A stretch of DNA of 62,263 bases from Paracoccaceae bacterium (GCA_026710155.1 JAPORQ010000024.1:1-62263); one strand, 5' to 3'; shown: positions 8,569-19,601, counted from the stretch's first letter. Notes: generated from the sequence alone by a model not told the origin. Translations and numbers: made by a program.

Positions 8569-10854
8569 CGGTTCATCCCCGTATATACGGGGAACATCCC
8601 AACACGGAGGTCGAGCTAAGGGCCGGGGGCGGTTCATCCCCGTATATACGGGGAACATCACCAACGGTAAACATTTCAAATATTTCCATACGGTTCATCC
8701 CCGTATATACGGGGAACATTATGCCCTTTTGCCACAAATCCCTTTCCATTGCGGTTCATCCCCGTATATACGGGGAACATGTATCGATGGAAAAAAACCA
8801 TCACCCAGTGGACGGTTCATCCCCGTATATACGGGGAACATGATTAGTCCCAGGTGCAAACCCACCATAGTAACGGTTCATCCCCGTATATACGGGGAAC
8901 ATGATTAAGGTTATATAAATTGATAAATTAGGGGCGGTTCATCCCCGTATATACGGGGAACATTAATCAACTGCGTTTATATTTGATTGTAAATCCGGTT
9001 CATCCCCGTATATACGGGGAACATTCTTAAAAAAGATCGGTCAAATCACAACAAGGCGGTTCATCCCCGTATATACGGGGAACATCCTGCCCGCGGGGCA
9101 TTGTATGCAAGGCATGCCGGTTCATCCCCGTATATACGGGGAACATTACAATGTTAAGCAGTTTGATATTAAGTTTGACGGTTCATCCCCGTATATACGG
9201 GGAACATATAGCGGTTGGTTTGCGACTTCTAATACTTTGCGGTTCATCCCCGTATATACGGGGAACATACTTTTCGTAGGGCTATGTGGAATAGGGATTA
9301 CGGTTCATCCCCGTATATACGGGGAACATACCCCAAAATATGCTTATTTGTTCCAATTCTACGGTTCATCCCCGTATATACGGGGAACATGAGTATTTGT
9401 ATTTCCCCTTGCCCTTTCTTTTCGGTTCATCCCCGTATATACGGGGAACATACCATCGGCGTCAAGTTCCACTATAAAATTGCCGGTTCATCCCCGTATA
9501 TACGGGGAACATCCTCACATCCCGGTAGCAGACCAGTTTAAACCCGGTTCATCCCCGTATATACGGGGAACATTCCGCGGCATCAAGAATCACCCATCTG
9601 CACTGCGGTTCATCCCCGTATATACGGGGAACATTCGAATGGATCGATTTGATTTGTCATTTTTTCCGGTTCATCCCCGTATATACGGGGAACATTTTTT
9701 CGCTGTTCTCCTGAATTGCGCATAAGTCGGTTCATCCCCGTATATACGGGGAACATACGATCGCCGGCACCGATGGGCAATGTTCCCCCGGTTCATCCCC
9801 GTATATACGGGGAACATACGATCGCCGGCACCGATGGGCAATGTTCCCCCGGTTCATCCCCGTATATACGGGGAACATTTCTTGACCGATCCAATCGGAT
9901 TTTCATATGTCGGTTCATCCCCGTATATACGGGGAACATCATAAACCTTTTCAAATCCGGAATCCTGCGACCGGTTCATCCCCGTATATACGGGGAACAT
10001 GACTGGGGCGGTGCGGCGCCTAATCTATTGGCCGGTTCATCCCCGTATATACGGGGAACATTGCATCGAGTTTTGTTATTGTTTCCCTCGGGAGGGTTCA
10101 TCCCCGTATATACGGGGAACATTCCATCGTTTGCAACCCTAAAACATAGCCGTCCGGTTCATCCCCGTATATACGGGGAACATTCACTCTCGGCGTCCAC
10201 GTCCGCATTTAAGGCCGGTTCATCCCCGTATATACGGGGAACATTATGTCAACTTCAAGTCATCTATTCCCTAGTGCGGTTCATCCCCGTATATACGGGG
10301 AACATTTCAATTTTATCCTGGCCTTTTACCTGGTCAACGGTTCATCCCCGTATATACGGGGAACATACTCCAGATGGAAACAGGGTTGTTTTAAACGACG
10401 GTTCATCCCCGTATATACGGGGAACATTATGTCAACTTCAAGTCATCTATTCCCTAGTGCGGTTCATCCCCGTATATACGGGGAACATGATATTTGTCTA
10501 ACCCTACCCGCCTCAGTATACGGTTCATCCCCGTATATACGGGGAACATGCATCATGGCGTTCCAACCAGGCGTCAATATCCGGTTCATCCCCGTATATA
10601 CGGGGAACATAAGATACTCCTGATGTTCCTGCGGCTGAAATTCGGTTCATCCCCGTATATACGGGGAACATCTGTTCTTCAGTTGCTCCAGGATTGCCAA
10701 AGTCGGTTCATCCCCGTATATACGGGGAACATGGGGGGAGTCCGGAGCTGGACGAGTGCGGTTGCGGTTCATCCCCGTATATACGGGGAACATGGACGGT
10801 GCCTGTGCGGTTCGCGGTTAATTTCTGGTTCATCCCCGTATATACGGGGAACAT
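8569..10854 (-). CRISPR. Type I-E CRISPR array, 38 repeats and 37 spacers
   Basis: The repeat is 29 nt. On the plus strand it begins CGGTTCATCCCC and ends ACGGGGAACAT; read on the minus strand it begins ATGTTCCCC and ends GGGGATGAACCG, the classic I-E form with a strong hairpin and an ATGAACCG 5' handle. Repeats recur every 61 bases exactly from 8569 to 10826, so every spacer is 32 nt. Transcription should run leftwards from the leader at 10855-10953, making the spacer at 10794-10825 the newest. Two repeats differ only in their transcript-side last base: T on the plus strand at 10826 and G at 10094. Two spacers occur twice: 9757-9788 equals 9818-9849, and 10245-10276 equals 10428-10459. Confidence 0.98.
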
Positions 10855-10953
10855 ACTTCCTGTAACTTCCGAAAATTCAAGAAAAAAAATTATAGAAAAT
10901 TTATTACCAATAAATTATGGGATTTCTCTACATTGAATGTAATCATTATTTTT
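10855..10953 (-). promoter_or_regulatory. CRISPR leader
   Basis: This is a 99-base AT-rich stretch between the cas2 stop and the first repeat, the position and composition expected of a leader that drives pre-crRNA transcription and directs spacer acquisition. TACCAATAAATTA at 10905-10917 is one mismatch from the IHF consensus, which would fit IHF-dependent integration known for I-E systems. That role is inferred. Confidence 0.75.
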
Positions 10954-12154
<1,201 letters not shown>

Positions 12155-12877
12155 TTATGCTCGCCTAACTAACATCAAGCCACAACCATAAGCTTTCGCG
12201 CGACCAAATCCTTTACCTAAAGATTCTAGAAATAGCTTTGGGTCTGAAATGGTTATGATTCCTGAAATATCCAGAATTCCAAAAGTAACCTTATTTAGTT
12301 TGCCTCTGGCAAATTGCCTTACAGAATAATCATTACATAATATAGATTCTGAAACAGGAGAAAAGCCTGAATTTTTTCCTTTTTTATGAATCCAATCCTT
12401 GGCCACTTCCGAGGCTATTTCAAAACGCTTGTTTGCTCTTTCACTTTTTTCTCCATCAACCAGACTGTTTTGCCCCGGAATACGAATAAGCTTATCCATT
12501 ACTAGATCGACTCTTTGGCTCTTTTTGGAAACTCCTTCTCCAAGGGATTGTGGTTTGTCTTTTGTTGCATTAGCTCGTAAAATAAATTTCAATTTGTCTC
12601 CAACATTCAGGTTTGGAGTAAATTCCTTTGTGGAAAAACCTATGCTATCAAACAAACCTGTATTCTTGGGAATCCTATTCGATAAAATATAAAAACAATT
12701 GCTTTTTTCAGATCGCCAAAGAAAATCCCTCGGTTTGTCTTTACCGGGGAAAAGTGTCCATATCAATTTGTGGTGTGCATCTAATTTCCTATTTGGGTCT
12801 TCAGGGTTTAGTAATGAATTTATTGCTGAAACTGGGGCAGTTTTATTTAAGTAGGCTCTTGTTAGGTAAAGGTTCAT
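12155..12877 (-). CDS. cas6e: CRISPR RNA endoribonuclease Cas6e
   Basis: This 240-residue Cas6e (CasE/Cse3) cuts pre-crRNA at the base of the repeat hairpin and stays bound to the 3' hairpin in Cascade. The N-terminal RAMP fold includes LDAHHKLIWTLFPG with the histidine expected at the active site. The C-terminal glycine-rich loop GKGFGRAKAYGCGLMLV is the family hallmark. It overlaps cas5e by 4 bases at the start and abuts cas1 at the end. Confidence 0.93.
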   Translation of the reverse strand: MNLYLTRAYLNKTAPVSAINSLLNPEDPNRKLDAHHKLIWTLFPGKDKPRDFLWRSEKSNCFYILSNRIPKNTGLFDSIGFSTKEFTPNLNVGDKLKFILRANATKDKPQSLGEGVSKKSQRVDLVMDKLIRIPGQNSLVDGEKSERANKRFEIASEVAKDWIHKKGKNSGFSPVSESILCNDYSVRQFARGKLNKVTFGILDISGIITISDPKLFLESLGKGFGRAKAYGCGLMLVRRA

Positions 12878-13578
12878 TTATCAGCCCCTTCAAAGAAACG
12901 CCATTGTTCCTTTTGCTCAAAGTGCCATCGGACACGATCAATTGGTTCAGAAGGAATAAATTCCGTTAGATCTGGTTCTCCTTCTGGAAAAGGATCAGTA
13001 ATTATTGGTCCCGAAGAAAGTCTTTCTTCATTAATGGTGTCTGTTCGGTAGACAGTCGATAAGGAATCTATTGGATTATTTGCACTTACAATTTTGGGGT
13101 TAAGGGGTGCTGACAAAGGACATGATTTTCTACCAACATAAAGTAAGAATTTTGGAAATTTTAATGCTTCAGTGATATCCTCCAACGACCAATTACCACC
13201 TTGGTTCCAAACAGAAATTGCTACAGCTATATCTGTACGATAATCTCGTTTGGTAATTGTAGTTTTTATATTTTTCCCTGACGCTGCCAAAAAGGCGCTC
13301 TTTCGAGAATTTGGCCTTTTAATAGTTGAATTGATTGATTGAACTGTATGGAAGTCCCTAAGAAAACTAGTTTCGGCCAGTGGTCTGGATGCAATTCCAT
13401 ATTTCAACAAAGATATTTGTCCTTTGGAATCAGATCTTTTTATACCTAATGCTGCTCCAATTAACCCTAAAATCGCAGATCTATAGGGCATGTTTCCCGA
13501 ATTTCTTCTTTCGTGCCCGGAATACCCCCCGAAGGAACCCATCGAAGCACAGAGACAAAAGACTAGAAATTTATCCAT
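12874..13578 (-). CDS. cas5e: Cascade subunit Cas5e
   Basis: This 234-residue RAMP protein of the CasD/Cas5e type holds the 5' handle of the crRNA at the foot of Cascade. It shows the N-terminal core FLVFCLCASMGSFGGYS, the PYRSAILGLIGAALGI segment, and LLYVGRKSCPLSAPLNP near residue 150, all standard for Cas5e. It overlaps cas7e by 8 bases at its start and cas6e by 4 bases at its end, so expression is coupled. Confidence 0.93.
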   Translation of the reverse strand: MDKFLVFCLCASMGSFGGYSGHERRNSGNMPYRSAILGLIGAALGIKRSDSKGQISLLKYGIASRPLAETSFLRDFHTVQSINSTIKRPNSRKSAFLAASGKNIKTTITKRDYRTDIAVAISVWNQGGNWSLEDITEALKFPKFLLYVGRKSCPLSAPLNPKIVSANNPIDSLSTVYRTDTINEERLSSGPIITDPFPEGEPDLTEFIPSEPIDRVRWHFEQKEQWRFFEGADK

Positions 13579-14653
13579 TTTTTAATTGCTTTGTCACAAA
13601 GGATTTAATTTCCTTGATGCTGCCAGTTCCTTTTTCAACATCCATGGTTTGATATGAATCAACTAATTTCCCATAACATTTATCAAATTTTTCTGATTGT
13701 TCTTCCAATTTAGTAATGGAATGGAGCATCAAGTTCTCTCCCTTCACAGGATGAAGAAAAGCAGAAGTAAGGCTTCTTGGTTGAGCTTTTCCAATTTCAG
13801 CCCTAATGTAGCTTGCAAGAGTATGGTGACTATAACTGTTTCGCTTTCCTGAGGGGGTTGAAACTGCAAGTGCTTCTATAAGAGCAGAAATTGCCTTTGA
13901 TGCAAGTTCTTTATCTCCATCTAGGTTTGAAACAAGCAAATCATAATTTATACAGGCGTACAAATAAAACACACCAGAACCGAACCCCGATTCACTAACG
14001 AAACCAGCACCCATATCATCCCCTTCTGATGGAAGTTTTAAATCGTCAGCAGCAGTAAAATAATCGTCTTCAACTATTGCTTTGTGAGTAGTAATGGCAT
14101 GGGACACCTGAACTGATGAATCCCGATTATATTCTGGTTGATCAGCCAGCATTCTTCCAAACATGGCAATATCAATAGCACCATCAGCTTTTCTTAATAT
14201 TTTACTATCTAAATTATTAATCTCTTCATCACCCTGATAAATCTTCTTGGCCATTTCAAAACAAACCTTCTTCTCTTCGGGTGAAATAAACGCTAGTTGG
14301 CGAATCCTTATCTTCTTGCCTTTCTTCTCATCTTTTTTGGCCTTTTCATCAATCTTACCAAAGACTTCAGATACTTTTTCAGCGATCTTGAAAGCTTGAT
14401 CATTATCAGAGCCGAGTTGCTTGAGATGTTCAATTATCAAATCACCAACTTTGCGTGTTCTATCACCCAAATTACCCTCAAGTGAAGTTCTCATCACATC
14501 AGAAAACCTAACTGCACGTTTCAATGATTGTGAAGAAATACGTAATCTTGGTACCCCGCCATAAACAGCAGTTTTGGGGTGACCCTGATCATCTCTGTTT
14601 GGATTTGAAGGGGGGTAAGTGGTCAAATAATGTAATTGAATAAATTGTGTCAT
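13571..14653 (-). CDS. cas7e: Cascade backbone subunit Cas7e
   Basis: This 360-residue CasC/Cse4-type protein is present in six copies along the crRNA in type I-E Cascade. It begins MTQFIQLHYLTTYPPSNPNR and carries GVPRLRISSQSLKRAVR, the usual start of the family, plus a C-terminal SGKRNSYSHHTLASYIRAE segment. I chose the ATG at 14651-14653 because it overlaps the cse2 stop by four bases and gives the family start. An in-frame ATG 22 codons upstream lies inside cse2. Confidence 0.94.
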   Translation of the reverse strand: MTQFIQLHYLTTYPPSNPNRDDQGHPKTAVYGGVPRLRISSQSLKRAVRFSDVMRTSLEGNLGDRTRKVGDLIIEHLKQLGSDNDQAFKIAEKVSEVFGKIDEKAKKDEKKGKKIRIRQLAFISPEEKKVCFEMAKKIYQGDEEINNLDSKILRKADGAIDIAMFGRMLADQPEYNRDSSVQVSHAITTHKAIVEDDYFTAADDLKLPSEGDDMGAGFVSESGFGSGVFYLYACINYDLLVSNLDGDKELASKAISALIEALAVSTPSGKRNSYSHHTLASYIRAEIGKAQPRSLTSAFLHPVKGENLMLHSITKLEEQSEKFDKCYGKLVDSYQTMDVEKGTGSIKEIKSFVTKQLKNG

Positions 14654-15216
14654 AGGGAATGCTCCTTTTTGCTTTTTGATTTCAATTGACTGGATGCTCC
14701 AAAATACTGAAAACACCAATCATGTCTTACTTTTTCGTTCCACCAGAACACATCTTCAGACAATGCATAAACATTAATGGGCTTATTCTTATTATGTACC
14801 AAAGAAATTGCCCTACGAATTGGTCTAATTAGTTCCACCTTACTTCTAATTTTAATTAATGATTGAAACCTAAGTTCTGAAAGTACTCTTGGACCGTCTT
14901 TAATCTCACGATTTCCAAATAACTCTGCTAGCTTTTTACCACTAATTCCTTTCACATGAGATAAACAAATGGCAACCAGTGCCAGAGTATCGGAATTAAT
15001 TTTTTTAACCCCTTCTTGTTCCAACCTAAACTTAAGGTCGTGCACCTCTTCAACAAGGGCGGCTTCAATTGGTGTAGTACAACGTCTTAATCGGGCACAC
15101 GCTTTTCTTGAAGAACCATCATCGCTTCTAAGGCTATCTTTCCACCATTTTGTACAGACAATACCGATGCTATGTGATTTTTTTTCCAATTCATTAACTC
15201 CATTAATCAGAATCAT
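14650..15216 (-). CDS. cse2: Cascade small subunit Cse2 (Cas11)
   Basis: This helical protein of about 188 residues occupies the usual Cse2/CasB slot between cas8e and cas7e. Two Cse2 copies stabilise the R-loop in Cascade. Supporting features are the WWKDSLRSDDGSSRKACARLRR-type N-terminal helix (split here as WWKDSLRSDD and ACARLRRC) and the C-terminal SLVHNKNKPINVYALSEDVF. The start overlaps the end of cas8e; an ATG six codons further upstream is an alternative. Confidence 0.85.
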   Translation of the reverse strand: MILINGVNELEKKSHSIGIVCTKWWKDSLRSDDGSSRKACARLRRCTTPIEAALVEEVHDLKFRLEQEGVKKINSDTLALVAICLSHVKGISGKKLAELFGNREIKDGPRVLSELRFQSLIKIRSKVELIRPIRRAISLVHNKNKPINVYALSEDVFWWNEKVRHDWCFQYFGASSQLKSKSKKEHSL

Positions 15217-16717
15217 TAAGATCCAAAATCTCACTTATTGCTTTGTTTTTCGAATGGAGTGAAAACAATCTTGTTCGGGCCTCAATGATTTTCTCAATAT
15301 CAGAAATTGCCAACTCAGAAAAAACAGGGGTAGTCAATTTATCAAATTTGCCAAGAGCTACTTTTCGAAGATAATCCAACCAATTCTTTTCAACATTGTC
15401 ATCCGAATCTGACTTATCAACCAATGCTTGAACCATATATTTAAAGGTAATCTCGGTTTCAAAATAAAAATTTTCTCTTATGGCAAGAGAACTTTCACCA
15501 CGTAAAGATGGTGTGGCATTATTCTTTTTCCTGGCCCGGAATGAATCTTTGAGTGCCTTAATTAATCCCGAAACAGATTTTTCTGCTGCCTCAATTAATT
15601 TTGCAATTCTATCCTCCTCTTCTTTTTCAGTTTTCCAAGATGGGTAAAAACCAATATTAAAATCCAAGGGGGTCATATTGCTCATGGCCCACCCTCCCAA
15701 AAGCAACTCCCCTTTAGGGCGAATTCCAAAAGCAATATTGTTAAACCTTCTTACAGTACCAGCAACCCGCTTTTTCTTATCATTGTTTCTATGTTCCATT
15801 ATCAAACCCAACCAGTTCTGATAGCTTATTTTTCCTGGCTTTGGATGAACTGGTAAAAATTCTTCTTCCGGTTTGTTTCGATAATATGGCGATAGGAAGT
15901 GTATCCAGTTTGAATAGTTTGTACCATAGTTTTTCTGGACTACCCCAACTATTCTTCCTTCCTTTTCAATTAATCTCAAACGGCGTGGCATACCAAAAAA
16001 CATCTCACCCTTGTGGGATTGATCCAAAATTACGGCTTTATTGTTTTCCGATGTTCTAGTCTTTCTTAACCAAGGTAAAGCCTCGCTTGCTTGATCTGGA
16101 GAAAGTGGTTTGCCTGCAGGAACATTCAGCCAAATTGTTCTCCAAAGATGTGAGGATTCACAATCTAATGGCTGAATCAAGGAAACCAAGGGGCCTCCTC
16201 CACGCATCGATGTCCTGTTACCAGAACCACCAGCGGGTGCAAAAGCCTGCAAGGTATACAATGCCATAGCTGCTTCTGGTAACGAAAGCGATTTATAACG
16301 ATCTCTATGCACAATAAGATCTGAATTATGTTTTTCTGTTTGTTCGCCAGCTGAATCTATGAACAACATATCAACCGACTTATGTTTTGTTTGATTCACT
16401 TCGAAATTTTCTAAGTCCTGTAAGAATCTTGTACCGTTACCCATCAATTCAAAATGAGATTCAAACGGTTCTAAAGCTTTCTTCAAACGATCCGCATTTG
16501 GATTATGATATCGTTCGATCAAATCCGAATCGTCGTTTGGTGGATCAGCAAGAAATATCATTCCGATTAGTAATTCCATACAAGCAAGATTAAAGTCCGG
16601 TCGAAACCAAGCCAGTCGCTCAACATTATTTTCAGCGATCTGATAGGGCCGAATGAGAACCCTTTCTCCATCTTTGAATACAGGAATCCATTCATCTGTG
16701 ATTAAATTCAAGGGCAT
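15203..16717 (-). CDS. cas8e: Cascade large subunit Cas8e (Cse1)
   Basis: This 504-residue CasA/Cse1-type protein reads the PAM on invading DNA and recruits Cas3. The N-terminus PLNLITDEWIPVFKDGERV is typical, as is the block GGSGNRTSMRGGGPLVSLI near residue 160. The C-terminal part (about residues 360-500) should form the four-helix bundle. It follows cas3 after a 105-base gap, the only real gap in the operon, so a second promoter is possible there. I see no clear one. Confidence 0.93.
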   Translation of the reverse strand: MPLNLITDEWIPVFKDGERVLIRPYQIAENNVERLAWFRPDFNLACMELLIGMIFLADPPNDDSDLIERYHNPNADRLKKALEPFESHFELMGNGTRFLQDLENFEVNQTKHKSVDMLFIDSAGEQTEKHNSDLIVHRDRYKSLSLPEAAMALYTLQAFAPAGGSGNRTSMRGGGPLVSLIQPLDCESSHLWRTIWLNVPAGKPLSPDQASEALPWLRKTRTSENNKAVILDQSHKGEMFFGMPRRLRLIEKEGRIVGVVQKNYGTNYSNWIHFLSPYYRNKPEEEFLPVHPKPGKISYQNWLGLIMEHRNNDKKKRVAGTVRRFNNIAFGIRPKGELLLGGWAMSNMTPLDFNIGFYPSWKTEKEEEDRIAKLIEAAEKSVSGLIKALKDSFRARKKNNATPSLRGESSLAIRENFYFETEITFKYMVQALVDKSDSDDNVEKNWLDYLRKVALGKFDKLTTPVFSELAISDIEKIIEARTRLFSLHSKNKAISEILDLNDSD

Positions 16718-16822
16718 TAAATTACTAATTAATTCATGTGGATTTTTTGAGATTCGGACTAACGTTTGGGAAATTTATCGTAAGAAAATTCAAATTCAGT
16801 AAGACAGTTTGAAAACTATTAT

Positions 16823-19360
16823 TTATTTGACAAACTGCAACCCATATTTTTTGTCATACTTTAATCCCTCACAAATGATTCCATCTTTATCAATCGGACA
16901 TAAAATTTGGTGGTCTCTTTTACCTTTGGACCATTTTTCTTTAACTGATTGAATTTCTGGTATATCTTGGTCAGGTAATTTGATCTCAAAATACTTTAAT
17001 CGATTTATTGATACCCCCACCTCGGAAAGAGACCAAGATCTTGATTCTTCATCTACTTCATTCCAAGGAACCAAACGATTTCCACACCATCGTGATAATA
17101 TCAAGGTTTTTGTTTCATCACCTAATCTGGTAGGGTATTTCTCATCACTCCATACATTGTCTTTTGTTCCCAAAAGATATCCATCAAAGACATCAACTAC
17201 ATTATTGATTGCTCTTCCCCGATGAGCTAAGTTTCTCCCTAAATTATCATAATGCTTATTCATGAATATTTCAGGTAAATCTTGAGTATTTTCTCCATGA
17301 ACAAAAGCAATTAATGTTCTTAAATCATGCGGAATTCTAATTTCCCCTTGATCAAATATACATTTAGCAGTAAGCCATTGATCTCCAATTTGATATACCC
17401 AAGCACCTACTCCAATTACGTTCTTTAACCAGTTTTCATCTTTAACTTCACCAGGATCGGGTGACAACACATTTAAGGTTGGACCTGGAACTGGGCGATT
17501 TACTTTAGGCCTAATATCCATATGCCTCCATAGTCTTCCAGATCTTTGGATTAACGAACCGATTGGAGCAAGGTCAGAAACCATAACGTCAAAATCCAGA
17601 TCCATTGAAGATTCAATAACTTGAGTAGCAACAAGAATTTTTTCCGATCTATTACGCCCGTTCTTACCAAATCTAGCAACCAGATCATTTTCCAGTGTTA
17701 TCCTGTCACCTGTGGTAAATCTTGCATGAAGCAATATTGTCTTAACACCAAGGGAATTTAGCTCATTTGCTGATGTAATTGCTTCATCGACAGAATTACG
17801 TATCCAAACACAGGCTGCACCTGAATTATACCCGTCAATTAATATTTTGTTCACACCTTGGGGATTAGATTTTCGGTTAATGTTTATAGTTCTGTTTGTC
17901 TTAGGTATTGAGGGTACCTCATGGGAAGTAACTACTGAAGTCACCATGGTAAAACCAGGAAAATGGTCATGGTGCAGGGTAGGAGGAGAAAATTCTTTTC
18001 CCTGGCAGTAAGCATTCACAAACTTTTCTCGAACCCCGACAGGTAAAGTAGCAGTCATTAGTATAGCCGAACCACCATTCAAAGCATGCATTGTTAAAAG
18101 TGTTTCCAATTGTTGTTGCGTATATGGATCATAAGAATGTGCTTCATCAACGATTAGAATTCCCTTTGAAACCCCAAATATCCTTAGGGTTGCAAACCTA
18201 GTTGGTAAAATTCCCAGTAGTGCTTGGTCAATCGTTCCAACTCCTACATCTGCAAGTAAAGACCTCCGGCGGTCATCTGCCAACCATTTAGAACAATTGG
18301 CTTCAGCTGTATTATCACTATTCTTTCCAATTATAGATTTAAATCCTTCATGGTTAATCGATTTGCTATGTGACAAGGTTAGAGTAGGGCTAGAGGTAAA
18401 CAAATTTGGAGCTATTTTTGCCATTCTATCAAACATGGAATTTGAAGTGGCAGTTGTGGGAAGGGCAAAAAACAAACCATTTCCAAAACCAGATAACATC
18501 ATTCGATATGCAAGTATTAGTGCAGCCTCAGTTTTCCCAGCACCAGTGATATCTTCAATTATCCCTAAAAAGGGTTCTTTTGGTAATTCCACTTCCTCTA
18601 CGATTTTCTGCATAGGACGAAGATTATTGAACCCAGTTAGGGCCATACCATTGAATTTTTCGTTAATTGAAGTCGGTTCTAAGCGAGCTTTTTCAACAGC
18701 GAATTTTGCTATTTTTCTTGCATGCTTAAGATACTCCATTGGAGAAATTGGGTTCAGAAAACCCTCGAACCATTCCTCATTAGAACCTACCCAATCTGAG
18801 GCAACTACAAGACCGGATAAATTCCAAGATATTTTTCTAGCGCCCCATTGATCTATCCCTTCTAATGAAGCATTCGGAAACAAATCCAAAAGGGTATAAA
18901 CCCACTTTTTCGAGAAAGCAATTGCATCCGGTCCAATAGCTTTTTGTCTTTTTCTTATTTCTCTCGGATTGTTTGAACTTTGAGGGGGACCACCATGGTG
19001 TCCAGAAACAGCAGCATAAAACTCACGCATTACAGTGGGGACATTATTCAAAGACTGTGAAAGAATTTCATCCAAGAAATTTACTAAAAAGGTATCTGAA
19101 AGTTGCCAATGTCTATAACGTCCTTTTCCACCATTTATAACTTTTTGAAATTCAAGAGAAATTTTTCCAATGTCATGAAGTGCTATCAGAATCAACAAAG
19201 CTTTTTTTTGGGCAGTAGAGAGAGGTTGAAAAAAATTATGAGTTCCCATTATTATTTCAGCACATGCAGCTACATCGAGCATATGCCAAATGGCTGGATG
19301 GCCATTTGATTTACCTTTCCATTCATTGGAATGGATTATTATGTATTCAGAATTTTTCAA
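16823..19360 (-). CDS. cas3: CRISPR-associated helicase-nuclease Cas3
   Basis: This 845-residue Cas3 is recruited by target-bound Cascade and degrades DNA. The N-terminal HD nuclease has GHPAIWHMLDVAACAEI and ALHDIGKIS (residues ~20-70). The SF2 helicase core has Walker A DITGAGKTEAALILAY (~residue 285), VDEAHSYDPYTQQQLE, SAILMTATLP, ATQVIESSMDLDFDVMVSD and QRSGRLWRH. The only start giving this N-terminus is a TTG at 19358-19360 with a poor ribosome site, which may keep Cas3 levels low. A perfect TATAAT on the minus strand at 19419-19424 suits a promoter about 60 bases upstream. Confidence 0.95.
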   Translation of the reverse strand: MKNSEYIIIHSNEWKGKSNGHPAIWHMLDVAACAEIIMGTHNFFQPLSTAQKKALLILIALHDIGKISLEFQKVINGGKGRYRHWQLSDTFLVNFLDEILSQSLNNVPTVMREFYAAVSGHHGGPPQSSNNPREIRKRQKAIGPDAIAFSKKWVYTLLDLFPNASLEGIDQWGARKISWNLSGLVVASDWVGSNEEWFEGFLNPISPMEYLKHARKIAKFAVEKARLEPTSINEKFNGMALTGFNNLRPMQKIVEEVELPKEPFLGIIEDITGAGKTEAALILAYRMMLSGFGNGLFFALPTTATSNSMFDRMAKIAPNLFTSSPTLTLSHSKSINHEGFKSIIGKNSDNTAEANCSKWLADDRRRSLLADVGVGTIDQALLGILPTRFATLRIFGVSKGILIVDEAHSYDPYTQQQLETLLTMHALNGGSAILMTATLPVGVREKFVNAYCQGKEFSPPTLHHDHFPGFTMVTSVVTSHEVPSIPKTNRTININRKSNPQGVNKILIDGYNSGAACVWIRNSVDEAITSANELNSLGVKTILLHARFTTGDRITLENDLVARFGKNGRNRSEKILVATQVIESSMDLDFDVMVSDLAPIGSLIQRSGRLWRHMDIRPKVNRPVPGPTLNVLSPDPGEVKDENWLKNVIGVGAWVYQIGDQWLTAKCIFDQGEIRIPHDLRTLIAFVHGENTQDLPEIFMNKHYDNLGRNLAHRGRAINNVVDVFDGYLLGTKDNVWSDEKYPTRLGDETKTLILSRWCGNRLVPWNEVDEESRSWSLSEVGVSINRLKYFEIKLPDQDIPEIQSVKEKWSKGKRDHQILCPIDKDGIICEGLKYDKKYGLQFVK

Positions 19361-19418
19361 TGTGAGTTCAGTTCAAACTTAAATGTGGATTCGGTAGAAA
19401 AAGATTTTATTTCCCTCA

Positions 19419-19447
19419 ATTATACAAGCAATTGTGTAGCGTGTAGC
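19419..19447 (-). promoter_or_regulatory. Predicted cas operon promoter
   Basis: Read on the minus strand, 19419-19424 is TATAAT. A weak -35 (GCTACA, three of six consensus bases) lies 17 bases upstream at 19442-19447. The predicted start at about 19412 leaves a leader of about 50 bases before the cas3 TTG codon. Confidence 0.45.
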
Positions 19448-19455
19448 AGTTTTTA

Positions 19456-19483
19456 TTGAAAATAATTTCTTTTTTGTTATACT
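19456..19483 (+). promoter_or_regulatory. Predicted promoter of the degenerate mini-CRISPR
   Basis: TTGAAA at 19456-19461 and TATACT at 19478-19483 are each close to the sigma-70 consensus, with a 16-base spacer. The predicted start near 19490 falls only about five bases before the first degenerate repeat, so the RNA would open directly with it. The element faces away from the cas promoter. Confidence 0.6.
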
Positions 19484-19494
19484 ATAAATTCTCA

Positions 19495-19573
19495 TATTTC
19501 CCTTTGATTTTAGGGATGAACCGTTTAGAAGATTCTAATCGACAAAGTTCCCCGTGATAGCGGGGTATATTAT
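19495..19573 (+). ncRNA. Degenerate single-spacer CRISPR unit (CreA/CreR-like RNA candidate)
   Basis: The first pseudo-repeat (19495-19523) keeps a TCCCT/AGGGA stem (19499-19503 with 19512-19516) and ends GGGATGAACCG, so its last eight bases are exactly the array's crRNA 5' handle. A 21-nt spacer (19524-19544) follows. The second pseudo-repeat starts at 19545 and retains GTTCCCCGT and a CCCCG/CGGGG hairpin (19550-19554 with 19561-19565) but has lost the handle side. It lies opposite in orientation to the main array and has its own promoter. The spacer matches 19581-19601 at 18 of 21 positions. This is the layout reported for Cascade-guided regulatory RNAs (CreA of CreTA modules, CreR), so I infer a crRNA-like regulator processed by Cas6e. 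No expression evidence is available here. Confidence 0.7.
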
Positions 19574-19577
19574 ATAT

Positions 19578-19601
19578 ATGTTTAGAAGATTATATTCAAC
19601 A
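19578..19601 (+). promoter_or_regulatory. Predicted Cascade target site (ATG PAM plus protospacer)
   Basis: ATG at 19578-19580 is an accepted type I-E PAM and is immediately followed by TTTAGAAGATT, identical to the first 11 bases of the mini-CRISPR spacer. The remaining ten positions match except positions 12, 15 and 18; positions 12 and 18 are among those Cascade flips out and ignores. The site lies in an AT-rich stretch about 30 bases before the GIY-YIG reading frame, where binding would block transcription into it. Confidence 0.65.

Noticed and set aside
8569-10865. Long open frames encoding repeated HPRIYGEH and SSPYIRGT units
   Set aside because: They are translations of the CRISPR repeats in different frames, not proteins.
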